Source: Vallitalea sp.
Lineage (GTDB): Bacteria; Bacillota; Clostridia; Lachnospirales; Vallitaleaceae
NCBI GenBank assembly: GCA_025210235.1
Contig: JAOASG010000024.1
Coordinates: forward strand, 1 to 64,000
Length of the DNA: 64,000 nucleotides
Direction of reading: 5' to 3'
Part shown: one piece after another, positions 56,842-64,000 of the stretch
Numbering within the stretch: position 1 is the first letter of the stretch
How the letters are laid out: every line of letters starts with the position of its first letter
Made by a program: the position numbers and the translations under genes
The notes under the pieces: generated by a model
The model's database searches: none
Told to the model about the DNA's origin: nothing
The model's input: only the letters and a program-made list of their open reading frames with translations

Positions 56842-56913
56842 GTATCTATAGATACATTAATTACAGATTAATTATATTATAATAGATATAAAATGTAAAT
56901 GATAAAGATTATC
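56842..56913 (+). promoter_or_regulatory. Composite promoter: CRP/FNR-type palindrome, -10 and Fur box (activase)
   Basis: GTATC-TATA-GATAC (56842-56855), then 22 bp, then TATAAT (56878-56883); no -35 box. A Fur-like box at 56895-56913 matches 15 of 19 consensus bases. Palindrome sequence and spacing equal those at 25021. The regulator encoded at 56073-56768 reads away from here and may also control itself through this site. Confidence 0.75.
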
Positions 56914-56980
56914 AACTCTATGTTGGGTATATTATGTAGTTTTGAAATCATTATTAAGAAAAATAATAGGAGGATAAATA

Positions 56981-59900
56981 ATGTACAGTATAGGAATAGA
57001 TATTGGATATTCATCATTAAAAATTTCATTGATGAATTGTAATAATGAATTCGAATATAATAAATACATATTACATAAAGGAAGGATAAAAGAAGAGTTA
57101 AAAAATGTAATTGAAGAATTAAGCAATTGCTATAAATTAGAAAATATAAATGTTGGAGCTATAACAGGTAGTGGAAGTAAATTTCTTGCAAAATATTGTA
57201 ATGTAGAATTTGTTAACGAAGTTACTGCAGTAGTAGAAGGGAGTCTAAGAGTTAATAACGATATTAATTCAATAATTGAAATTGGTGCACAAAGTGCAAA
57301 GTATATTACTAATTTTAGTGAACAAGATAAGTCGAAAATAGAAATCGCTATGAATTCTAACTGTTCTGCTGGAACAGGTTCTTTTCTAGAAGAACAAATA
57401 TCTAGATTAAATTTAAAATTAGAAGATTATTCTACTTATGTAAATAAAGCTAAAACTATCCCAAGAATAGCAGGTAGATGTAGTGTGTTTGCTAAAACAG
57501 ATATTACTCATCATCAACAGGAAGGAGTTTGTATTGAAGATATTTTATTAGGATTAGCATATGCAGTAATTAAAAACTATAGAGGATCAGTAATTAAAAA
57601 ACTTCCAATTAAAAAACCAATATTTTTATTAGGGGGAGTAGCTTATAATGAAGGAATTATTATTGCATTAAAAGATGTACTAAATTTAAATGAAGAAGAG
57701 TTAATTATTCCAGATAACTTTAGTAATATAGGAGCTATAGGAGCTGCTTATATTGCTAAAAAGGAAGAAATGAGTATTAATTTAAAAGAAATAGCATCAT
57801 ATTTAGAGAATAATAAATTTTATAAAGATAAAAATGATGAAATTAAGTTACCTGAACTGAAATTATATGGGGAAAAAGATAGTTTAAGTAAACATATTTG
57901 TGTATCTGATAATATTAATGAAAAAGATTTATATTTAGGTGTAGATATAGGCTCAACAAGTACAAACTTAGTACTAATGGATAGTAATAATAATATTGTC
58001 CATTACATATATTTAAAAACTCATGGAAACCCAATTAAATCAATTAAGATAGGGTTAAAAGAAATAAAAGATAAGTATGGAGAAAAAATTAAAATTATAG
58101 GTGTAGGAATAACAGGTTCTGGTAGATATATGATTGGTAACCTCATAGGCGCAGATATCATAAAAGATGAAATTACTGCACAAGCAAAAGCTGCAGTAAC
58201 CATAGACAAAAATGTAGATACAGTATTTGAAATTGGAGGTCAAGATTCAAAATATATTAGTATTAGTAATGGCGTTGTAACAGATTTTCAAATGAACAAG
58301 ATATGTGCGGCTGGAACAGGATCTTTTATTGAAGAACAAGCAAAGAAATTTAATATACCTATTAATGAATTTGGTGATATAGCATTAAATAGTAATGCGC
58401 CTATAAATTTAGGAGAAAGATGTACAGTATTTATGGAAACAAGTATAGGTGCAAATTTATCAAGAGGAGAAAATATAGAGGATATTGTCTCTGGACTTTG
58501 TTATTCAATTACGAAAAATTATATAAATAGAGTAGTGGGACAAAAGAAAATAGGTAAAAAAATATTTTTACAAGGAGGAATTGCCTATAATCAAGGGATT
58601 GTAAATGCGTTTAGAGTTATTACAGGAAAGGAAATATATGTTCCACCGTTTTTTAGTGTAACAGGTGCTTATGGAGTAGCAATTCTTGCAAAAGAAGAAG
58701 GGGTTAAGGAAAGTGCATTTAAGGGATTTTTGATTAATGATAACCCAATTATTACAAATGATACGATAGAAAAAGTAGAGGTAACGAAGAAAAAAACTTT
58801 TAATGATACAGTTCATAATATAGTTTTTGAAGGATATACTGGTAAAATTGATAAAAATAAAAAAACTGTAGGAATTCCTAGAGCATTATTCACATATGGT
58901 ATGTATCCTATGTTTAGTGTTTTCTTTGAAAAGTTAGGATTAAATGTATTACTATCTAATAAGACAAGTGAAAAAACAATTGAATTAGGACAGAAATATT
59001 CCTTGGATGAAACTTGTTATCCAGTAAAATTAGTTAATGGTCATATAGCTGAATTGATGGAGAAAAATGTTGATTATATATTTTTCCCTGATTTATTTAC
59101 AGTTGAGCATATAGATTCGCATACTAGACAGAATTATGGGTGTGCTTATATGCAATTAGCTTTTAAGATGGTAAATAGAGCAATGGAATTAGATAAGAAA
59201 GGAATAGAGTTATTATCACCAACGATAGCCTTTAATTTAGGTCCTAAATTTATGAAAGAAAGTTTTTTGAAGATTGGGAAACAACTTGGAAAAAATAATG
59301 AAGAAACAATATATGCTTTGCAAGAAGGTGTAAAAGCAGCTCACAATTTTGAAAAAATATTAGAAGATAATAGTAAAAAAGTTATGAGTGATATAACTCC
59401 TAATGAAAAAGTTTTTGTTATAATATCTAAAATATATGGAGTAGTTGATCCTATATTAAATATGTCAATACCAGATAAACTTATGAATATGGGATATAAA
59501 GTTATTTCGTTCTTTGATTTGCCAGAAGGAGATTTAGTAAAAGAACATCCCAACATGTACTGGCCATTTGGTCAACACATATTAGAAGCAGCACAAACTG
59601 TTAAAAAGCAGCCTAATTTTTATGGTATATTTCTCACACATCATTGTTGTGGTCCAGATACTGTATTAACTCATTATTTTAAAGAAATAATGGGAAAGAA
59701 ACCATATTTAAATATTGAAGTCGATGAACATTCTTCAAGTGTTGGAGTGATTACAAGGGTAGAGGCTTTTATTAATAGTTTAAATAAAATAGAAGTTGAA
59801 AAAGCATATAGCATGGAAACTAATAAAAATAAAATATCACATAAAACATTAAATATAGTAAACTGTATAAATGATCTAAATAATAATAGTACAGTATATT

Positions 59901-60967
59901 TACCTTATATTTATCCTTATTCAGAAATTGGGAAAGAATTATTAAATAAAAAAGGAATTCATGCACAAGTTTTACCTCAAACAAGTAAGGAATCTATAAA
60001 TATAGGTAGAAAATATACAATGACAAATGAGTATTTTTCATTAACCGCCCTATTGGGAGATGTGTTTAAAAAACTTGAAGAAGTATGGGACGATAATGAT
60101 AATATAGCAATTTTAGTGCCTCAAACAGAAGGAACAGAAGTATATGGACAGTATAATAGATTACTGAGAACAAAATTAGATGAAAAAGGATTTGAACACG
60201 TATCAATAGTGGCCCCATTTATTGAAGACATTTTGTATAAAGATAAAGAAGAGCTGGAGTTAATATTTTGGGGATTATTAGCAGGGGATATCATTAGAGT
60301 TTCTCCTATAAAATATAGGGATAAATATTTAGATGAAATTATTAAATTAATAAAAAATAATAAATTTGAAATAGAAGAACTTAAAAATATAGCTATAAAT
60401 ATATATACTGAAATAAATAACGAAAAGTATAATAAAAAAATTTTTGCAATAGGAGAAGATTTAATATTATATAATGATTTTATGAACAATTTCACTTTTA
60501 GTAGTTTGGAAGAGATGGGAAATAAAGTTATATATAGTCCTCTAAGTGAAGCAATGTTAATAAAGTGGAATGATTTTCTTAATCATAATTCTAATGAGAA
60601 TTTATGTAAGTTACAGGAAACTTTGTATGAATTTAGAAAGTATATAAATGGAATATCTACATGTTTAGTAGATGAAAGTCCTTTTGAAAAAAATTTAGAT
60701 AATATTATTACTATTGCAGATGAGACAATAGGATATTATTCAGGGGGAAATGGAAGGTATAGAGAAGCAAAAATATTAGGAAATTTACCAAAACTTAATG
60801 GTATTATTAGAGTTTCTTCTATGTATGAAAATACAGGAATAGCATTAAATGTATTACATGATGAATTTAAGAAAGAAAATGCAAAACCTATACTTAATTT
60901 AACTTTTGATGGAAATAAAAATGAAAATGATAAGACAAAAATTGAATCTTTTATGTATTATATATAA
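56981..60967 (+). CDS. Fusion protein: two HgdC/BcrA-type activase domains plus DUF2229/dehydratase-like region
   Basis: 1328 residues. Two ASKHA ATPase repeats (about 1-260 and 318-580) each keep both cluster cysteines: Cys128 (CSAGTGSF) and Cys167 (GRCSVF), Cys442 (CAAGTGSF) and Cys481 (GERCTVF). The spacing is 39 residues in both, as in HgdC of 2-hydroxyglutaryl-CoA dehydratase. DUF2229 follows (GIPRALFTYGMYPMF near 645; DETCYPVKLVNGH; HHCCGPDTV and DEHSSSVGVITR near 890-920). The last 400 residues are HgdB-like by length and context only. Such fusions are widespread in Clostridia; by analogy they use ATP to push electrons at very low potential, but the acceptor is unknown. AGGAGG before ATG 56981. 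Confidence 0.88.
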   Translation: MYSIGIDIGYSSLKISLMNCNNEFEYNKYILHKGRIKEELKNVIEELSNCYKLENINVGAITGSGSKFLAKYCNVEFVNEVTAVVEGSLRVNNDINSIIEIGAQSAKYITNFSEQDKSKIEIAMNSNCSAGTGSFLEEQISRLNLKLEDYSTYVNKAKTIPRIAGRCSVFAKTDITHHQQEGVCIEDILLGLAYAVIKNYRGSVIKKLPIKKPIFLLGGVAYNEGIIIALKDVLNLNEEELIIPDNFSNIGAIGAAYIAKKEEMSINLKEIASYLENNKFYKDKNDEIKLPELKLYGEKDSLSKHICVSDNINEKDLYLGVDIGSTSTNLVLMDSNNNIVHYIYLKTHGNPIKSIKIGLKEIKDKYGEKIKIIGVGITGSGRYMIGNLIGADIIKDEITAQAKAAVTIDKNVDTVFEIGGQDSKYISISNGVVTDFQMNKICAAGTGSFIEEQAKKFNIPINEFGDIALNSNAPINLGERCTVFMETSIGANLSRGENIEDIVSGLCYSITKNYINRVVGQKKIGKKIFLQGGIAYNQGIVNAFRVITGKEIYVPPFFSVTGAYGVAILAKEEGVKESAFKGFLINDNPIITNDTIEKVEVTKKKTFNDTVHNIVFEGYTGKIDKNKKTVGIPRALFTYGMYPMFSVFFEKLGLNVLLSNKTSEKTIELGQKYSLDETCYPVKLVNGHIAELMEKNVDYIFFPDLFTVEHIDSHTRQNYGCAYMQLAFKMVNRAMELDKKGIELLSPTIAFNLGPKFMKESFLKIGKQLGKNNEETIYALQEGVKAAHNFEKILEDNSKKVMSDITPNEKVFVIISKIYGVVDPILNMSIPDKLMNMGYKVISFFDLPEGDLVKEHPNMYWPFGQHILEAAQTVKKQPNFYGIFLTHHCCGPDTVLTHYFKEIMGKKPYLNIEVDEHSSSVGVITRVEAFINSLNKIEVEKAYSMETNKNKISHKTLNIVNCINDLNNNSTVYLPYIYPYSEIGKELLNKKGIHAQVLPQTSKESINIGRKYTMTNEYFSLTALLGDVFKKLEEVWDDNDNIAILVPQTEGTEVYGQYNRLLRTKLDEKGFEHVSIVAPFIEDILYKDKEELELIFWGLLAGDIIRVSPIKYRDKYLDEIIKLIKNNKFEIEELKNIAINIYTEINNEKYNKKIFAIGEDLILYNDFMNNFTFSSLEEMGNKVIYSPLSEAMLIKWNDFLNHNSNENLCKLQETLYEFRKYINGISTCLVDESPFEKNLDNIITIADETIGYYSGGNGRYREAKILGNLPKLNGIIRVSSMYENTGIALNVLHDEFKKENAKPILNLTFDGNKNENDKTKIESFMYYI

Positions 60968-60975
60968 AATGTAAA

Positions 60976-61042
60976 GTAATGACAATAGTAACTAAATAAC
61001 ATATTGTATTAAAGAATCAACTAAATGTAGTTTTGTAATTAC
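60976..61042. repeat. Truncated relative of the 21033 palindromic element
   Basis: Bases 60998-61042 (45 bp) equal the reverse complement of 21033-21077 with two differences. A degenerate left arm (GTAATGACAATAGTAACTA, about 60976-60994) precedes it, so the middle of the element seems deleted. It lies between the activase and methyltransferase genes. Confidence 0.75.
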
Positions 61043-61074
61043 TTTATAGAATAATTATAAGAGGAGAATTAAAG

Positions 61075-61674
61075 GTGAATAAAGATATAATATTTAAGGG
61101 TAATAGATGTAAAGGAAATAAAAATAGATTTGGACCTAGTAGTTTTTTCATCCAAGATCCAACGATTATTTTTGATAAAATGAATCTTCAAGAAGGGCAA
61201 ATCTTTCTTGATTTAGGTTGTGGAGCAGGAGATTATGCTATTGAGGCATCAAAAATTATAGGGAATGAAGGTATAGTATACGCATTTGACATTTCTGAAA
61301 TGATAATTAATAATTTTACTATAAGACATAAGGCTATGGGAATTGAAAATATTAAATCAACAGCTGTAGATATAACAGGTATATTGCCTATTAAAGATAA
61401 TCATATTGATATTTGTTTTATGTCTACAGTTCTCCATACAATTAATCTTGAAGAAAAAAAGGATATGTTTAAAGAAGTAAATCGAGTATTAAAACAAAAA
61501 GGTAAATTAATTATTATTGAATGTAAAAAAGATAATCAGTCTTTTGGACCACCTATGCATGTACGAATATCTCCAGATGAAATGAAATCTATTGTCTCAC
61601 AATATGGTTTTGACAAAATTGATTTTGTTGATCTTGGATTTAATTATATGATGATATTTGATAGCTTAATGTAA
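61075..61674 (+). CDS. Class I SAM-dependent methyltransferase, substrate unknown
   Basis: 199 residues. Methyltransf_11-type: LDLGCGAGDYA (45-55), VYAFDISEMI, HIDICFMSTVLHTI, EVNRVLKQKGKLIIIECKK. The N-terminal NRFGPSSFFIQDP is typical of a small clostridial subgroup that often methylates metalloids or small thiols, though no cysteine signature proves this. GTG start at 61075 with GAGGAG 9 bp ahead. It may be cotranscribed with the activase gene 108 bp upstream across the palindromic repeat. Confidence 0.8.
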   Translation: MNKDIIFKGNRCKGNKNRFGPSSFFIQDPTIIFDKMNLQEGQIFLDLGCGAGDYAIEASKIIGNEGIVYAFDISEMIINNFTIRHKAMGIENIKSTAVDITGILPIKDNHIDICFMSTVLHTINLEEKKDMFKEVNRVLKQKGKLIIIECKKDNQSFGPPMHVRISPDEMKSIVSQYGFDKIDFVDLGFNYMMIFDSLM

Positions 61675-61744
61675 TTTTAGAGTTAATTAATATCATACAA
61701 TCCAGCGGTTAAGGGGGTCAGATGTAGAAAAAAGTAAATAAATA

Positions 61745-61753
61745 TGATATAAT
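61745..61753 (+). promoter_or_regulatory. Extended -10 promoter of the FNT channel gene
   Basis: TGA-TATAAT (61745-61753) is an extended -10 element; no good -35 box is present. The leader is about 35 nt. Confidence 0.5.
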
Positions 61754-61794
61754 ATTTTTGACATAGTGATGACATAAGATGAAAGGATTATTAC

Positions 61795-62559
61795 ATGGGA
61801 AAAAATTATTCAGGTCCAAAGGCACTTACAGAGTACATATTAAATATTAGTAAAAACAAAGCAAATAAATCGCTGATAACCTTATTACTTCAAGGAATAT
61901 TAGCAGGAATGTATATTTCAGTGGGTGCTATAGCCTATTTTAAACTTTCTGCAGCTACAGGTGACCCAGGAATAGGTTCTTTTCTAGGAGCTCTTGTATT
62001 TCCATTAGGTATTATTGCTATATTACTAATGCAGGCAGAATTATTTACAAGTGATAGTATGGTTATGATAGCAGTATATAATAAGAATACTAAATTTAAA
62101 AAAATTATCAAAATCCTATTAATAATTCTTGTAGCCAATTTAATTGGTGCGATATTTATAGCATTTATGACAAATATTTCTGGTATATTTAACGAAAAGA
62201 CTATGGATCTTGCAATTAGCAAAGCAACGTATAAAGTTAATATTCCGATAGTTAAATTATTATTTAATAGTATATTATGTAATATTATAGTTTGTACAGG
62301 AGTTTGTCTTTCATATAGCTGTAAAGACGAGATTGCAAAAATTGTGGTAGTTTGGTTATCAATAACTGTCTTCGTATTAAGTGGGACAGAACATATTGTA
62401 GCTAATATGTATTTTTTATTTATAGGATATTTTGGAGGAGCTAATATTACTATTACATCAATCTTTTATAATTTATCAATTGTAACAATAGGTAATTTTA
62501 TTGGAGGAGGTATTATAGTATCCGGTATAAATTATCTAATTTATAAATTGGAAAAGTGA
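61795..62559 (+). CDS. Formate/nitrite transporter (FNT) family channel
   Basis: 254 residues, six membrane helices. FNT marks: GILAGMYISVGAIAYF in helix 1, the helix-2 loop with LLMQAELFTSDSM, and the gating His in GTEHIVANMYFL. Members move formate, nitrite or hydrosulfide as pentamers. Which one is not evident here. GAAAGGA before the ATG. A terminator follows directly. Confidence 0.9.
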   Translation: MGKNYSGPKALTEYILNISKNKANKSLITLLLQGILAGMYISVGAIAYFKLSAATGDPGIGSFLGALVFPLGIIAILLMQAELFTSDSMVMIAVYNKNTKFKKIIKILLIILVANLIGAIFIAFMTNISGIFNEKTMDLAISKATYKVNIPIVKLLFNSILCNIIVCTGVCLSYSCKDEIAKIVVVWLSITVFVLSGTEHIVANMYFLFIGYFGGANITITSIFYNLSIVTIGNFIGGGIIVSGINYLIYKLEK

Positions 62560-62560
62560 A

Positions 62561-62592
62561 GAAAATCTCAGTTTTTTGAGATTTTCTTTTAA
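62561..62592. terminator. Bidirectional terminator between FNT and AraC genes
   Basis: GAAAATCTCA and TGAGATTTTC pair perfectly around GTTTTT, followed by TTTT. The AraC-type gene ends within it on the other strand. Confidence 0.88.
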
Positions 62593-63866
62593 GATATTTG
62601 CTGTCCTATATTTGTATTATGATATTTTTTATAATATTGTCTAGGAGTTAAATGATTATATTTTTTGAAAACAGTAGAAAAATAGTTAGTTGATTCAAAT
62701 CCTACTTTTAAGGCTATTTGAGTTAAATTATAATTAGAATTCTTAATAAGTATTGTAGCTTGATTAATACGATATTGATTTAAATATTGTTTTAAAGGCA
62801 TATCATATTCTTGTCTAAATTGAGTTGATAAATAACTTTCATTCATTGGGATACTCTGTGCAATATCGCTTAATTTAATATTCTTCATATAATTGTTATG
62901 GATGTACTCTAAAACTTTATAAATATTTGGAGAAAGTTCTTTTGAATTATGTTTTTTTATAACATTATAAAATTCTCTAATAATTGATTCTCCAAATTGA
63001 TTAAGTATAATATAATCACAATGCTTATCAATGCTTTTAATACACTTAGTTGATACTTCATGTAACTGGGAAGTCATATCTTTAAAATAATTGGATAGGT
63101 GATATTGTATTATTACGGTTAAAGAAATCAATTGATATTTATAAATTTTAATTATACAGCTATCGTTACAAGGAAGTTCTGAAAACATTTGTATCATACA
63201 ATATGTTTTTATAGCATTGTCTATATCTTTAATTACTAAGTAATCACAAATTTGTTTCAAAATTGGATAATTAATAAATCCTTGTGTATATTCAAAACTA
63301 TCTAGTGGTAAACATTTACCCCATTTAGTTTGTTCCATAGAAAGTTTAGGAAAAGAATGTTGTTCACCAATATAAATACCATTTGACATTAAATGATAAA
63401 ATAATTGTCCTAAATAATTTATACGATTACTGTGAATGTATGGAAAATTTATAAAGGTTAAATAAGGTATTGATATTTCACAATTCTTGAAAAAACTTTT
63501 ATAATAACATTTTTTTTCATATGTAGATAAATTAGTTATTATAAAAGGTTCGATCATTAAATACATAATTAATCTATTATTTTCTTTTACGGGTGCTACA
63601 ATTGTATATATATTTTTAAAGATTTCATATAATAAAAAATCTTTATCTAAAAAAGAAGAGTTATGTATTAAAGGAACTATCTTTTGAGAAAGATGATTTA
63701 TATATTCTATCAATCCTTCCGCCTGTTCTTTCGTCTCTTTGTCAATTAATTGTCCTGTGGGAGTATATGCGTATATAGAGTAACCAGTCGTGTAATAATA
63801 GCTTTTTAGTACATGATTAAGATGAGAATCTATAATGTTATTATCTTTTGTTAAAAAAATATTCAT
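62589..63866 (-). CDS. AraC-family regulator with long N-terminal sensor region, Fur-controlled
   Basis: 425 residues. C-terminal double HTH (about 315-415): YIHNNYMKNIKLSDIAQSI, then NQATILIKNSNYNLTQIALK, GFESTNYFSTVFKKY and HLTPRQYYKKY. The N-terminal 300 residues show no family I can name and include YYYTTGYSIYAYTPTGQL near the start. AraC regulators of iron uptake often sense a siderophore or transporter state; the overlapping Fur box supports such a role. GGGAGGAAA before ATG 63866. Confidence 0.87.
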   Translation of the reverse strand: MNIFLTKDNNIIDSHLNHVLKSYYYTTGYSIYAYTPTGQLIDKETKEQAEGLIEYINHLSQKIVPLIHNSSFLDKDFLLYEIFKNIYTIVAPVKENNRLIMYLMIEPFIITNLSTYEKKCYYKSFFKNCEISIPYLTFINFPYIHSNRINYLGQLFYHLMSNGIYIGEQHSFPKLSMEQTKWGKCLPLDSFEYTQGFINYPILKQICDYLVIKDIDNAIKTYCMIQMFSELPCNDSCIIKIYKYQLISLTVIIQYHLSNYFKDMTSQLHEVSTKCIKSIDKHCDYIILNQFGESIIREFYNVIKKHNSKELSPNIYKVLEYIHNNYMKNIKLSDIAQSIPMNESYLSTQFRQEYDMPLKQYLNQYRINQATILIKNSNYNLTQIALKVGFESTNYFSTVFKKYNHLTPRQYYKKYHNTNIGQQIS

Positions 63867-63887
63867 AATTTCCTCCCTAAACTAATT

Positions 63888-63932
63888 GATAATGATTATG
63901 AATATCGTATCATATTTTTTGAAATATATCAA
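63888..63932 (-). promoter_or_regulatory. AraC gene promoter with Fur box
   Basis: Minus strand: TTGATA (63927-63932), 17 bp, TACGAT (63904-63909). The Fur-like box at 63888-63906 matches 16 of 19 consensus bases and overlaps the -10. Confidence 0.75.
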
Positions 63933-63970
63933 AAGAAATTAAAGAAAATCTAAAATTATTAAATGTTAAA

Positions 63971-63989
63971 TATAATGATAATTGTTATC
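63971..63989 (+). promoter_or_regulatory. Fur box at the window end, for a gene to the right
   Basis: Bases 63971-63989 match the Fur consensus at 16 of 19 positions (core TGATAAT-T-GTTATCA) and include TATAAT at 63971-63976. It faces away from the AraC gene, so an iron-regulated, probably AraC-controlled gene should start just outside the window. Confidence 0.7.
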
Positions 63990-64000
63990 ATTATATTAAT

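Noticed and set aside
1..64000. CRISPR arrays, tRNA or rRNA genes, prophage or IS transposase genes
   Set aside because: No regularly spaced repeats, no tRNA cloverleaf with a TTCGA-type arm, and no recombinase, transposase or phage structural protein was recognised on either strand.

Overview
The window is AT-rich, densely coded DNA from a low-GC Gram-positive anaerobe. Ribosome binding sites are strong GGAGG types and promoters are textbook TTGACA/TATAAT. The infC-rpmI-rplT attenuator, a T-box in front of thrS, Cys21 lipoproteins and clostridial-type genes (CoA-dehydratase activase, FNT channel, bacteriohemerythrin) all point to the class Clostridia. The gene mix (GH36, GH31, GH38, a sulfatase, ABC sugar uptake) suggests a plant- or glycan-degrading member of the Lachnospirales type. 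No rRNA, tRNA, IS transposase, phage gene or CRISPR array was seen, so the species cannot be named.

Layout. 1-6106: end of a sugar-import operon (permease tail, alpha-galactosidase GH36, GH31 alpha-glycosidase, sulfatase), all apparently cytosolic. 6216-10616: iron-regulated block with a CbiK-type chelatase, a FecBCD/HmuTUV-type importer and a divergent-promoter flavodoxin; both promoters have consensus -35/-10 boxes with a Fur box just downstream. 10777-21930: housekeeping genes (methyltransferase, hslO, YdcF, T-box, hemerythrin, thrS, MCP, infC-rpmI-rplT, VanY peptidase, gpmA), with a MITE-like palindromic element just upstream of gpmA. 22154-37190: XRE regulator, dCache MCP, Fur-controlled NitT/TauT-type ABC importer, HTH-copA pair, MarR with a heterodimeric ABC exporter, and single genes. 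37842-56000: a long catabolic island led by a GntR regulator: sugar ABC importer, GH38 alpha-mannosidase, a six-gene module (Zn-alcohol dehydrogenase, UPF0261, RuBisCO-like protein, RpiB-type isomerase, TIM paralogue, class II aldolase), then araA-araB-araD and manA. 56073-64000: CRP/FNR-type regulator, a 1328-residue double activase fusion, methyltransferase, FNT channel and an AraC regulator, again with Fur boxes.

How the parts work together. In the island, imported oligosaccharides are cut in the cytosol. Mannose can enter glycolysis through ManA, arabinose through AraA/B/D to xylulose-5-P. The six-gene module looks like a route for a sugar acid or branched sugar: a dehydrogenase makes an oxo compound, the RuBisCO-like enzyme rearranges or decarboxylates a phosphorylated intermediate, and TIM- plus RpiB-type isomerases interconvert tetrulose phosphates towards erythrose-4-P. 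This resembles the published apionate and erythritol pathways but has UPF0261 where a kinase would be expected. It is the strongest candidate for an undescribed pathway here.

The second striking signal is regulatory. Two operons 31 kb apart (NitT/TauT-type importer at 25 kb, activase at 57 kb) share a GTATC-N4-GATAC palindrome exactly 22 bp before TATAAT, the class II activator position, and each has a Fur box just downstream of the -10. A CRP/FNR-type regulator with a non-canonical recognition helix is encoded beside the second site. Six Fur-like boxes occur in the window, so iron limitation is a major theme.
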